Assembly (NCBI RefSeq): GCF_014649955.1
Contig: NZ_BMUA01000005.1
Coordinates: 248,001-312,000, forward strand
DNA: 64,000 nt
Source: Streptomyces violascens
Lineage (GTDB): Bacteria > Actinomycetota > Actinomycetes > Streptomycetales > Streptomycetaceae
Reading direction: 5' to 3'
A program made the position numbers and the translations under genes. Each line of letters starts with the position of its first letter. Position 1 is the stretch's first letter. This document shows positions 36,770 to 45,713 of this stretch, in pieces. The notes beneath the pieces are model-generated. The model made no database searches, was not told the origin of the DNA, and saw only the letters and a list, made by a program, of their open reading frames with translations.

Positions 36770-39601
36770 CTACGCCATGGGCCGGGTCATCACCATGCGT
36801 GTGATGTCCACTCGCGACTTGGCGCCCAGTTTGCGGTACGCGCGAGTGAGGGCCGCCTCCACCGTTTTCACGCTGAGTACCAGGCCCGCCGCGATTTCGC
36901 GGTTGGTGGCACCCTGTGCGACCCGGGCGACCACGCTGCGCTCGGTGGACGTGAGGTGGTCCGACCAGGAACCACCCTCGGGCAAGCAGGCCGAGCCGTC
37001 TTGCGCACGGTCGCGTTCGGCGCGGGTCATGGCGGCCCAGGGACGGGCGTCGGCCTCGGTGAAGATCCGGAGAGCGGCCGAGAAGGCGGCGCGGGCGGCG
37101 GCCTCGTCTCCGAGTCGGCGCCGGACTCGGCCCAGGTCCGCTCTGGCACGGGCTTCCTCCAGGGGATATCCGGTGGCCCGTAGCCGTGCTGCGGCCTTCT
37201 CCAACTGTCGTGCCGCTCGCGGTAGTTGACCATGGGCGGTGGAGGCCGCCGCTGCCGCTCTGTCGAGCGTGGCCAGGATGCCGAGACGGCCGAGCCGCTC
37301 GGCCTGGCGGCGGGCCAGGGCGATGACCGCTTCCGCCTCATCCGGTGCGCCGTCGGCGGCCAGGGCCTCCGCGAGGTCGGCGTGCCACCGCCGGGTCGCC
37401 GGATCCCGCTGACCTTGCGCCGTCTCCAACTCGCCTACACGTCGGAGGAGTTCGACCGCCGCACCGCTCTGGCCACTGAACAGCCTGACCCTTCCCTCGG
37501 CATGCAGAGCTCGGGGCAGGAAGAGCCGGTCGTCGTCGTCCTCGCTGTGCCGTTTGGCCGTCTCCGCCGCGGTGAGCGCCCGGTTCAGGCTGCCGCCGGC
37601 CGTCTCGGCGAGCGAGACCGCGTACCACGCGGGCCCCTGACTGAGCCCCGCCTCCTCGACGATGCGCAGGCTCTGGCGGGCGATGGTCAGGGCCGGACGA
37701 CAGCGTCCGCGCTGGATCTCGACCTGCGCGAGCCCGATGAGGCACTGGCTCAGACTGTCGGCCGAACCGCGCTGCCGCAGCCGGTACACCAGCGTGCGCA
37801 GCTCGGCCCTGGCCTCGTCCAGCTCGTCGCGCACAAGATGGAACCGGTACTTGAGGTAGACGGGTCCGTTGTGGTGCGTCATCGCGTGTACTTCGTGTGG
37901 TGCGGCGAGCGCCGCGGCCAGGGTCGTTTCCGCCTCAGGGAGTCCCAGGAAGAGTTCCAGGGCTGCCTGTTGGGTCAGCGCCATGAGCTCGGTCCGGCGA
38001 TCTCCGGTCCGCGCCGCGAGCCCGGCGGCCCGAACGGCATGGCCGTGGGCGCGTGGCGCCGAGCCACCCACCATCCACTCGCGCCAGCTCATCCGGTAGT
38101 GCAACTGGGCCAGCAGCTCGGGGTCGCCGGCGGCGTCGCGTACCGCCTCCGGGAAGACGTCCGCGATCTCGGCCATCGCCTGGCCACAGGAGTCGATGAC
38201 CACATTCCAGGCGCGTACCCGGTCGGCGGGGCGGTCGGCGCTGCCCAGTACCTCGTGCGCCAGTTGCCGCGCGAAGCCGAGGTCCCCGGCCTCGATGCCG
38301 TCCTCGGCGGCGGTGAGCCTGCGCTCGATGTCGGCGTACGCCTGACCGGCGGGGGTGTACTCGGCGGCCAGGCGGCCGAGTTTCGCCGCGGTCTTCGGAG
38401 CACCCCGGCGGCGGGCCGCCGAGGCGGCCGCGGAGAGCCGGGCGGCCACGACCGGATCGGGGCCCGCCGCCAGCCGCGCGATGTGGTGTGCGCGCTCGAC
38501 CGCGTCGTCGGAAGCGTCGGCCAGCACGCGGTGCGCCTCAAGGAGGCGTTCGTGCGGGGTCTCGGACTGGAGCACCATCGGCGTCAGCGGATCCAGAAAC
38601 CTGATGGTCCCCTGGTCGGACGCCGGCACGATGCGGATGATTCCACCCCGTACGCAGGTGTCCAGATCGGCCAAGACCTGCCGGCAGCCCGCCCGCCGTA
38701 GCAACTCCACCGTGGGACGTACGGCGGCGCCCGCGACGACCAGCGTCTGCCGGGCACTGGCGGGCAGTGCGCCGATGCGGTCGAGGATCGGTCGGCGCAG
38801 GGAGTCCGGGACGGGGAGCGGTTCGGTCGAGTCGGGTAAGTCATTGCCCTCAAGGCGGACGCGCTCGTCGAGTGCGGAGCTGAGCTCCAGTGCCGTACGG
38901 GGATTACCGCCGCTCGCCTGATGCAGTCGCGCGAGGAGGGGGTGGGGCCAGGAGGGGTGATCGTGCCGCTCCAGGAGTTCGCCGACCCCGTGGGCGGTCA
39001 GGGGCGGGACGCGTATCCGGCGGACCGGCTGGGCGCACAGTTCCAGTACGGAGCGGTCGGACGAGGAGCCCGAGCCGTCCCCTGTCCGCAGCGTGGCGAG
39101 CACCGACAGGCGCGAATCGGCGCGGCGGGAAAGGTACTTGAGGACCTCTGCCGTCGGCCGGTCGAGCCACTGTGCATCGTCGACGACCAGCAGGACCGGA
39201 CCGGTGTCGCCGAGCAGGGCGAGGACCTTGCGGACGGCGATCCGCAGGACGAGCGCATCGCGCCCGGCGGCCGGACCGGCCGACTCGCTGCGCAGCAGGA
39301 CCTCTTCGAGTGCGGCGCGTTCGTGGGCAGCCAGCGAGGCGAGGGTGTCGTCGGCGACGTCGGTCAGCAGGTCGATGAGTCCCAGGAAGGGACTGTCCTG
39401 TTCGGCGGGGGAGGGCGAACAGCGCAGGACCCGGCGGCCGCGGGTGCGCAGTTCCGCGGACAGCCGAGCCACCACCGTGGTCCGGCCGATGCCCGCCGGT
39501 CCGGTGAGCAGGACACCGCCGCCGCGTGACAGGTGGGTCCGTACGGTGTCGCAGAGGGCGCTGCGTTCGACACCGGGCGGAAGCGCGGTCGGCTCGGTCA
39601 T
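36770..39601 (-). CDS. LuxR family regulator with ATPase domain (LAL type), TTA codon
   Basis: A 943-residue regulator. The N-terminal P-loop domain has a Walker A-like GPAGIGRTT (residues 34-42) where the invariant Lys is Arg, and a Walker B LLVVDDAQWLD. A long TPR-like helical middle (about 360-830) is followed by a C-terminal LuxR helix-turn-helix (TERSVVARVAQGATNREIAAGL, VKTVEAALTRAYRKLGAK). ATG 39601 has GGGAGGG 7 bases upstream. Leu255 is encoded by TTA (38839-38837), suggesting bldA control. LALs usually switch on sugar or antibiotic genes; its target is unknown. Confidence 0.92.
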   Translation of the reverse strand: MTEPTALPPGVERSALCDTVRTHLSRGGGVLLTGPAGIGRTTVVARLSAELRTRGRRVLRCSPSPAEQDSPFLGLIDLLTDVADDTLASLAAHERAALEEVLLRSESAGPAAGRDALVLRIAVRKVLALLGDTGPVLLVVDDAQWLDRPTAEVLKYLSRRADSRLSVLATLRTGDGSGSSSDRSVLELCAQPVRRIRVPPLTAHGVGELLERHDHPSWPHPLLARLHQASGGNPRTALELSSALDERVRLEGNDLPDSTEPLPVPDSLRRPILDRIGALPASARQTLVVAGAAVRPTVELLRRAGCRQVLADLDTCVRGGIIRIVPASDQGTIRFLDPLTPMVLQSETPHERLLEAHRVLADASDDAVERAHHIARLAAGPDPVVAARLSAAASAARRRGAPKTAAKLGRLAAEYTPAGQAYADIERRLTAAEDGIEAGDLGFARQLAHEVLGSADRPADRVRAWNVVIDSCGQAMAEIADVFPEAVRDAAGDPELLAQLHYRMSWREWMVGGSAPRAHGHAVRAAGLAARTGDRRTELMALTQQAALELFLGLPEAETTLAAALAAPHEVHAMTHHNGPVYLKYRFHLVRDELDEARAELRTLVYRLRQRGSADSLSQCLIGLAQVEIQRGRCRPALTIARQSLRIVEEAGLSQGPAWYAVSLAETAGGSLNRALTAAETAKRHSEDDDDRLFLPRALHAEGRVRLFSGQSGAAVELLRRVGELETAQGQRDPATRRWHADLAEALAADGAPDEAEAVIALARRQAERLGRLGILATLDRAAAAASTAHGQLPRAARQLEKAAARLRATGYPLEEARARADLGRVRRRLGDEAAARAAFSAALRIFTEADARPWAAMTRAERDRAQDGSACLPEGGSWSDHLTSTERSVVARVAQGATNREIAAGLVLSVKTVEAALTRAYRKLGAKSRVDITRMVMTRPMA

Positions 39602-39700
39602 CGCAAGCCCTCCCGGACACAGCCTCGTTCACGCCTCAGACGTCGATCATGAACCTGCCCTTCATGGTGCCGCGCCGAATGTAGGACTGCTCTCGGTGAA

Positions 39701-39712
39701 AGGTCAAGACCA
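39701..39712. promoter_or_regulatory. dre-like (DasR-type) palindrome
   Basis: AGGTCAAGACCA resembles the core of the DasR responsive element (TGGTCTAGACCA) and lies 100 bases upstream of the LAL regulator start, downstream of the M4 protease stop. By eye the 16-mer around it matches the dre consensus at 12 of 16 positions. Confidence 0.35.
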
Positions 39713-39805
39713 ATTGCGGAGGGGGGAGGAGCCGTTCATCGGTACGCGGACGGGCTGCCGGTCGGAAGACCAACAGCCCGCCCATGTGCGAGAGTTGATG
39801 ACCAA

Positions 39806-41974
39806 TCAGCAGGCGCCCGCGTCCTTCCAGACGGCCCAGGATCCGGGTGCGCCGGGCTCGGCGCCGGTCGAGTACCACTGGGAGGACCACTTGTGGCCGT
39901 TGTACGAGACCTGGTCGCCCGGCACGTAACTACTGGACGCGCTCCACGCCGGGAGGTTGCCGCATCCTCCTGGCGGGTTGCCGCCGCCTGTGATGGTCCA
40001 GGTGAAGGAGGCCGTACCGGTGGCGTTGTCGGTGTTCTTCACCGTGACGGTCACGGACGCGGTGCCGGCGGTCGTCGGGGTGCCGGTGACGAGACCCGTG
40101 GAGGAGTTGATCGAAAGACCCGCGGGCAGGCCAGTCGCACTGTAGGTGAGCGTCTTGCCGCCGGGGTCGCTCGCCTGGATCTGCAGCGAGACGGCGGTGC
40201 CGACGGTGCCGTTCTGGTTGCCCGGGTTGGTCACCGAGGGGGAGCCCGGCTGACTGTTGCAACTGCCGGGGACGGGGTCGGCGCCGGTGACGCTGACGGC
40301 GGCCCAGGCCGCGTCGACGGTGTTGTACTCGGTGCAGTGCGTGCCGTAGAGGTCGGCTGCGGCCTTCAGCGAGTCGATGCGTGCCTGGTGGTAGTCCTCG
40401 CTGCTGTTGGCGTACGAGGCAAGGGCCTTGTACCAGATCTTGGCGGCCTTGTCGTTGCCGAGCCCGGTGACCGTGGAGTTGTTGCAGGTCGGGCTGTTGC
40501 CGTAGCCGTGGTCGCCGCTGCCGACGGCCGCCAGGAAGAACCAGTGGTTCAGCGGGCCCATCGAGTAGTGCGGGTCGAGGCTGCCGTTGCTGCTGTTCCA
40601 GCAGTTGGGCGACCGGCCGTCGAGGGAGGGGTTGTACATGTAGCGCAGCGGCCGGCCGTCGCCGTTGATGTTGATGAGTTCACCCATGGTGTAGTCGGGT
40701 GTGTCGACCGGGTTGTTGGCATAGAACTCGACCATGGTGCCGAAGATGTCGCTGGTGCCCTCGTTCATGCCGCCGGTCTCGCCGGTCTCGTCCCAGCCGG
40801 TGAGTGCACCGCTCACACCATGGCTCATCTCGTGGCCCGCGACATCGAGTTCGACCAGCGGGCGCGCGTTGCTCTGGCCGTCGCCGTAGGTCATCTGCGT
40901 GCCGTCCCAGAAGGCGTTCACGTACGCGTTGCCGTAGTGCGTCCGCGACGGTACGCCCCGGCCGTCGCCGAAGATGCCGTTGCGGCCCTGGACGTTCTTG
41001 TAGTAGTCGAACGTCTCGGCCGCGCCGTAGTGCGCGTCGGCACCGGCGGACGCCGGGTCGCTGGTGGAGCCGTTGCCGAAGGTGCCGCTGGAGCTGGTGA
41101 AGACCGAACCGGTGCCGTTGGTGGCGTGGTTGAGGTCGGTCGTGTAGCCGTTGCCGTGCGAGGGGTCCGTCATCGAGTAGCCGCTGCCGGACTGGGTGAC
41201 GTCGAGGGAGACCCGGCCGCTGTAGATCGACTGGCCCGTCCCGGCGACCGTCGGTGCGGCGGCCCGGGCCGCCGCACCGACCTTCGAGGCGGTGGCGTGC
41301 GCGGCCCCCTCGGCCGCGAACGTACTCACCTCGTCCTTGGTCCGTACGACCTTGCCGGTACGGGCGTCCACCAGAACGTGCAGGCGGCTGGGTGTGCGGT
41401 CCGGGCGCGTGCCGCTGACGACGGTCTCCCAGACCAGGGTGGCGTCGGTGCCTGCCATCTGCACCGCGAGGTGCGAGGCGGAGACGGAGTCGACGTGCCC
41501 CTCGAACGCGCCGGCCGACACCTTCGTGGCGCTGGATGCGGGCAGTTGGGGCTCGGTGGACACCGCCCCGGAGGCCTGCGAGCCGGTGGCCAGCGATGCG
41601 TACGTCCCGTCCTTCTTCAGGTGCACGATGACGTCGCCGCCGTAGGCGGGAAGGCCCTTGTACGTGCGGTCGAAGCGGACGGCAGCGGCACCGTCCCGGT
41701 CGACCACCAGGTTCCGGACCGAGAAGGCGTCGCCGTCGGCCTTGTGGGCGGCACTCGCGTGGGCCACCAGCGCCTTCTGCGCGGCGTCCACGACGCGGCT
41801 GCGCACGGCGGGGGCCGGATCGGCCGTGTAGGGCGCCGCGGCGAAGGCGCCCGGGCCGGCGGTCGGCGCGGGGTGCGGCGTCGGTGCCGCCGTGGCGGCG
41901 GGCAGGGCGATGGCGGACGCGGACACGCAGGCCAGCGCGGCCGTCAAGAGCCTCGCGGCTCTTCGTATCTCCAT
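39806..41974 (-). CDS. Secreted M4 (thermolysin-like) metalloprotease with Ig-like and carbohydrate-binding modules
   Basis: A 722-residue secreted protease. A signal peptide (about 1-30) is followed by an FTP/PepSY propeptide (to about 240) and the M4 catalytic domain. This has zinc ligands His381 and His385 in HEMSH, base Glu382, and third ligand Glu405 in NEGTSD. A putative Ig/He_PIG-like domain (about 585-670, with LPAGLSINSSTGLVTGTPTTAG) leads into a C-terminal CBM5/12-like module rich in Trp (WSASSSYVPGDQVSYNGHKW), which suggests chitin or cellulose attachment. It faces the same way as the LAL gene and ends about 200 bases upstream of it. Confidence 0.95.
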   Translation of the reverse strand: MEIRRAARLLTAALACVSASAIALPAATAAPTPHPAPTAGPGAFAAAPYTADPAPAVRSRVVDAAQKALVAHASAAHKADGDAFSVRNLVVDRDGAAAVRFDRTYKGLPAYGGDVIVHLKKDGTYASLATGSQASGAVSTEPQLPASSATKVSAGAFEGHVDSVSASHLAVQMAGTDATLVWETVVSGTRPDRTPSRLHVLVDARTGKVVRTKDEVSTFAAEGAAHATASKVGAAARAAAPTVAGTGQSIYSGRVSLDVTQSGSGYSMTDPSHGNGYTTDLNHATNGTGSVFTSSSGTFGNGSTSDPASAGADAHYGAAETFDYYKNVQGRNGIFGDGRGVPSRTHYGNAYVNAFWDGTQMTYGDGQSNARPLVELDVAGHEMSHGVSGALTGWDETGETGGMNEGTSDIFGTMVEFYANNPVDTPDYTMGELININGDGRPLRYMYNPSLDGRSPNCWNSSNGSLDPHYSMGPLNHWFFLAAVGSGDHGYGNSPTCNNSTVTGLGNDKAAKIWYKALASYANSSEDYHQARIDSLKAAADLYGTHCTEYNTVDAAWAAVSVTGADPVPGSCNSQPGSPSVTNPGNQNGTVGTAVSLQIQASDPGGKTLTYSATGLPAGLSINSSTGLVTGTPTTAGTASVTVTVKNTDNATGTASFTWTITGGGNPPGGCGNLPAWSASSSYVPGDQVSYNGHKWSSQWYSTGAEPGAPGSWAVWKDAGAC

Positions 41975-42643
41975 AGGAGTGGGGGTTCCTTTCCCTTAGG
42001 ACACGGGGCCGTCCGCCGCTGGTGCGCAAGGCAGTTGGGGAGGCGGCGGACACGTGCGGGGGTGCTGACGGCGCCGCTCGTGGCGGGAGCCGCGCCGACG
42101 CATGAGTGTCCGCAACGGGGGTGGCGGCGGCCAGGCAGTCCGGTGAGTGTGAGGGGTTTCCCTATCCCGATGGGGGCTGGATCCGGCCAGGAGGCAGCGG
42201 CAGGGTGCCTCAGCGCGGCGGGGCCGGTGCGCGCGTGATGGTATTCCCAACGGGTGTTGCCATGAGGGGAGTTGAAGGGAACCCTGCGGCGATCGGCGGC
42301 ACGGAATGTACGAGTACGAGTGCACGCTCGACCAGATCCGCTGTCACGATTGCGCTTGAGGGGTTACGCAAGGCCCTTTCCACGGAGGGCACTTGACTGG
42401 GACCCGTCCGCCCGGCTTGCCTCGTCGGCGTGGCGACCTCCGACACCGAGCCCCCGGCTCTCGCCATCGGCGGGGGCGCAGCGTCCTGGGTAGTCCACCT
42501 TCACTCGGCGCGGGAGGCAAACGCGTGTGCTGACCGACGCCGTCACGATCCCGCGCTCGCGGCCCATCACCGCGCACCTGCGCGGCAATGCAGACCGGCC
42601 CTTCAACTAGGGTCTGTATGGGCAGAGTTGGCGGCCTCGGGCC
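41975..42643. other. Long intergenic region, no gene supported
   Basis: These 669 bases between the M4 protease and the HxlR regulator hold several open frames of 70-110 codons without a family pattern or ribosome site. It must contain the M4 promoter. I see only short repeats (for example two GTACGAGT-like runs near 42308-42322), and nothing I can interpret. Confidence 0.4.
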
Positions 42644-43018
42644 TCAGCCCTGCGAGGGCTCAGCCGCTTCGACCACTTCGGAGGCCTCTCGACGTATCCG
42701 CTCGACTCCCCAGTCGCCGAGTGGACCGAGAGCTCGATTGAGGGTGCGCCCGTGCTCAGTCAGGGAGTACTCCACTCGCGGCGGAACCTCCGCGTACACC
42801 TTTCGGTGCACGAGACCGTCCTCCTCCATCTCGCGCAAGTGCTGCGTCAGCATCTTCTCGCTCACTCCCGGCATGCCGCGACGGAGCTCAGCGAAGCGTC
42901 GTATGCCATGGGCATCGAGTTCCCAGAGGATCAAGCCCTTCCACTTGCCGCTCACCACGTCGAGCGCGGCGTCGATGCCGCAGATGTAAGGCCCGCGTCT
43001 GGGCGTCCTGGTCATCAC
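42644..43018 (-). CDS. HxlR family transcriptional regulator
   Basis: A 124-residue winged-helix dimer of the HxlR/DUF24 family, with the typical Cys near the N-terminus (YICGIDAALDVVSGKWKGLILWEL) and LRRGMPGVSEKMLTQHLREMEEDGLVHRKVYAEVPPRVEYSLTEHG. Many members sense electrophiles or oxidants through this Cys. It diverges from the imine reductase-like gene and probably represses it. The start is ATG 43018 with AAGGGGAT upstream. Paired palindromes at 43026-43065 lie in the promoter. Confidence 0.92.
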   Translation of the reverse strand: MMTRTPRRGPYICGIDAALDVVSGKWKGLILWELDAHGIRRFAELRRGMPGVSEKMLTQHLREMEEDGLVHRKVYAEVPPRVEYSLTEHGRTLNRALGPLGDWGVERIRREASEVVEAAEPSQG

Positions 43019-43025
43019 TGATCCC

Positions 43026-43065
43026 CTTACTAAAAGGTAAGTACCGCAGAAAATAGTGGGTACTT
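43026..43065. promoter_or_regulatory. Operator candidates for HxlR regulator
   Basis: CTTAC-TAAAAG-GTAAG (43026-43041) and AAGTACC-N13-GGTACTT (43039-43065) are overlapping inverted repeats between the HxlR and oxidoreductase starts, which fits binding by a dimeric HxlR protein. Confidence 0.6.
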
Positions 43066-43098
43066 CCGAGGCTAACGGCGCTCTTCGATCATGGAGCT

Positions 43099-44007
43099 GT
43101 GAACGAACAACAGAACCACACCACTAGGAAAAACAGCGCTGTCACCGTGATCGGGCTCGGCCCAATGGGGCAGGCGATGACCCGCAGCCTTCTTGGGGCC
43201 GGCCACCCGGTCACGGTCTGGAACCGCACCGCCGGCCGGGCCGACGGCGTCGTGTCCGACGGAGCGATACGCGCGGAGACACCCGGCGAGGCGGTCGAAG
43301 CGAGTGACCTCGTGATCCTCAGTCTCACCGACTATCAGGCGATGTACGACGTCCTCGACGGCGCCACCGGATCGCTCGCCGGCCGGACACTGGTCAACCT
43401 GAGCTCCGACACACCCGACCGCACGCGCGAAGCGGCGGCCTGGGCGGCGGCTCACGGCGCCGCCTTCCTCACCGGCGGCGTCATGGTCCCCGCACCGATG
43501 GTCGGTACGGAGGCGGCGTACGTCTACTACAGCGGACGCAAAGAGGGGATGCAGAGCCATCTGGCGACGTTGGCGCTGCTCGGAACGCCGAAGTACCTGG
43601 GGGAGGACCCGGGCCTCGCCCAGATGATGTACCAGGCCCAACTCGCGGTATTCCTCACCAGCTTGTCCGCCCTGATGCACGCCACCGCGATGCTGGGTAC
43701 CGCAGGAATGAGGGCCTCGGAGGCGCTGCCGGAGTTGCTCTCCTCGGCCGCCTCGATCGGCGACATTCTGCGGGCGGGCGAAGACAATCCTGGCACCGCG
43801 CTCGATGCCGGCGAGCATCCGGGCGACCTCAGCACGGTCACCATGATGGGTGCGACGGCCGACCACATCGTCGAAACCACCAGGTCGCTCGGCCTCGACC
43901 TGGCCCTCCCGCTGGCCGTGCAGGCTCACTATCGGCATGCGATCGAGGCCGGACACGGCAGCGACAACTGGACGCGCATCATCGACAGCATCCGAGTACC
44001 GCGCTGA
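43099..44007 (+). CDS. NAD(P)-dependent oxidoreductase, imine reductase-like
   Basis: A 302-residue enzyme with an N-terminal Rossmann domain (VTVIGLGPMGQAMTRSLLGAGHPVTVWNRT) and a helical second domain of the 6-phosphogluconate/beta-hydroxyacid dehydrogenase superfamily. GGVMVPAPMVGTEAAYVYYSG, where a GGxIxxxP motif is expected, and NLSSDTPDRTREAA match imine reductases, which reduce cyclic imines. It starts at GTG 43099. Regulation by the divergent HxlR gene is likely. Confidence 0.85.
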   Translation: MNEQQNHTTRKNSAVTVIGLGPMGQAMTRSLLGAGHPVTVWNRTAGRADGVVSDGAIRAETPGEAVEASDLVILSLTDYQAMYDVLDGATGSLAGRTLVNLSSDTPDRTREAAAWAAAHGAAFLTGGVMVPAPMVGTEAAYVYYSGRKEGMQSHLATLALLGTPKYLGEDPGLAQMMYQAQLAVFLTSLSALMHATAMLGTAGMRASEALPELLSSAASIGDILRAGEDNPGTALDAGEHPGDLSTVTMMGATADHIVETTRSLGLDLALPLAVQAHYRHAIEAGHGSDNWTRIIDSIRVPR

Positions 44008-44489
44008 CGAAGGGGGGCCGGGCCGGCGTTTCCGTGGTGGGGCGCGGGGTGACGGCGTGCTGGGCTTCTGTAGGTGTGCCTTAACCCCCTTCATTTGTAA
44101 GGGAGTTGAAGTGAGGATGGCCCCCGGGTGGGGGCGCGAAGGGCGGTCGGCGAGAAGCCGTACTGCCTGCACTCCGCTGATGGGTAGCCTCGGGTTTGTG
44201 CCCCGGCGATGGCCCGGGGGTGGGAGCCGGACCAGCGGCGGGCGGTGGAGTACTGCTGAGCCTGCGGCGCATGGCCCACGCACAGGAATCCGCCCGGCGC
44301 TTCTGACACCCCTCTGCTCGTCCCCGCGCGCCCCATGCACGGGGCGCATGGCTTCGTCCACCTCACCTCCCGGGCACAACCGGGCCTGAGCGGCCCTCGA
44401 CCAAGGGCCGACCGGATTGTCAGTGCCTCCCTCTAACGTCGATGGCATGGGACCGGACCGGCCGGAGCCATCGAGCCAAGGGAGCGGCC
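44008..44489. other. Intergenic region with short hairpins, no gene supported
   Basis: 482 bases. Several short stems occur close together: CCCTT/AAGGG near 44087-44103, GCCCCC-GGGT-GGGGGC (44120-44135) and CGGC-GAGAA-GCCG (44148-44160). The frames on either strand look non-coding. The spacing of hairpins could reflect a small RNA or a repeat relic. Confidence 0.35.
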
Positions 44490-44747
44490 ATGGGCAACAT
44501 CAGCATCGACAGGACAGCGCTGGCGCGGCTCCTCGCCGACAGCTCCGGCAGCCACGGCACCTCGTACCAGCAGGCGTTCGTGGAGCTCGCCGCGACCCAC
44601 CGCGGTCAGCCGCCCGTCCGGATCGTGCCCCTGCTGCGCGCCGCCGCCGACCGGGCACTGCTCGGGTTCACCGCGGCGGACCTGCGTGAGCAGGCGGAGG
44701 CCATCAGCACCGGGCGGCCCTACGAGCTGAGGATCTCGCTCACCTGA
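44490..44747 (+). CDS. Hypothetical protein, 85 residues
   Basis: ATG 44490 has GGGAG about 7 bases upstream. The product MGNISIDRTALARLLADSSG... is a soluble mixed helical protein ending RPYELRISLT. I do not recognise it. It lies 167 bases before a receiver-domain gene on the same strand. Confidence 0.55.
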   Translation: MGNISIDRTALARLLADSSGSHGTSYQQAFVELAATHRGQPPVRIVPLLRAAADRALLGFTAADLREQAEAISTGRPYELRISLT

Positions 44748-44914
44748 GGCGACCGGCGGCACTGCAGTCGTCCGAGGGGGAGTGATGCAGTCGGAAGTCC
44801 CTCGTGCTTGGTCTCTTTCCTGCGCGCGGCTGCACCTGGCTACGCTCGGGTCCGGAAGAGTCAGGCAGAGGCTCTCCCGCTCATCGTGCTGTGCCGATCA
44901 GTGGGGAGACACCC

Positions 44915-45397
44915 ATGCCCGCACCACCCCCTGCCGCCGACCCGGCCGGCCCCCCGCCCCGTACCGAAGGCGCGCTGCTCCTCGTCGACGACCACGAGGA
45001 CAACCTCTTCGCGCTCGAACATGCGCTGGCTCCGCTCGGCCGGCGACTGTTGCGGGCCACCAGCGGTGAGCAGGCTCTCAAAGCTGTCCTGCGCCACCCG
45101 GTCGCCACCGTCGTGATGGACATCGAGATGCCCGGGATCGACGGGCTGGACACCATGTCCTACCTCTCGCGCCTGGATCAGACCCGCGAGGTACCGGTGC
45201 TGCTCATCACCGGTACCGGCCGCGACGACCGACTCGCCGAGCGCGCCTACCGTATGGGCGCCGCCGGGTTCCTCATCAAGCCAGTCGACCCCTGGGCGCT
45301 GCGCTGCCACGTGCGCGCACTGGCCGACCTGGGCAGCCGTACGTATTCCGCCACCACCCCGCAGCCCGCCCCCGCCCGGTACGGGTGGGGGGTGTAG
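44915..45397 (+). CDS. Single-domain response regulator (REC only)
   Basis: A 160-residue protein consisting of a Pro-rich N-terminus and one receiver domain. Acidic pocket Asp25-Asp26, phosphoacceptor Asp69 (VVMDIEMPG), a Thr in LLITGTG and Lys in FLIKPVDP are all present. There is no output domain, so it would act through protein contacts or as a phosphate sink. GTGGGGAGA precedes ATG 44915. Its cognate kinase is not nearby. Confidence 0.9.
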   Translation: MPAPPPAADPAGPPPRTEGALLLVDDHEDNLFALEHALAPLGRRLLRATSGEQALKAVLRHPVATVVMDIEMPGIDGLDTMSYLSRLDQTREVPVLLITGTGRDDRLAERAYRMGAAGFLIKPVDPWALRCHVRALADLGSRTYSATTPQPAPARYGWGV

Positions 45398-45459
45398 GAC
45401 GGGGAGGCAGGGGCACCCGAGTAGGTGTCCAAGCCGTGCCGACCGGAGGTCTCCCGCCC

Positions 45460-45696
45460 ATGCTGATGGCCCACCCCGCAGTGCTCCGCGAACTCCTCGA
45501 CGAATACACCGCGCTCCGCGCCCTGGAGGCGAGCGAGGGAAGCGAGGCGACTCGTCAGCGCCTGGACGACGTGGCGTACACCCTGTGCGTGTCGACGGGG
45601 ACGCGAGACATCGACGCCGCGGTGATCGCCGCCCGGCACCGGCTGCCGGGGGCGCGCACCCTGGACGACTCCGTGCTGGACACCGTCGCCACCTGA
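45460..45696 (+). CDS. DUF5133 domain protein
   Basis: A 78-residue protein typical of DUF5133 in streptomycetes: it begins MLMAHPAVLRELLDEYTALR and contains DDVAYTLCVSTGTRDIDAAV. GGAGG about 10 bases upstream supports ATG 45460. The function is unknown; such genes often neighbour regulators. Confidence 0.8.
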   Translation: MLMAHPAVLRELLDEYTALRALEASEGSEATRQRLDDVAYTLCVSTGTRDIDAAVIAARHRLPGARTLDDSVLDTVAT

Positions 45697-45713
45697 GGCT
45701 TTGCAGGCGCCGG

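Noticed and set aside
41975..42643. Small frames between the M4 protease and HxlR gene
   Set aside because: No ribosome site, no coding bias and no family pattern.
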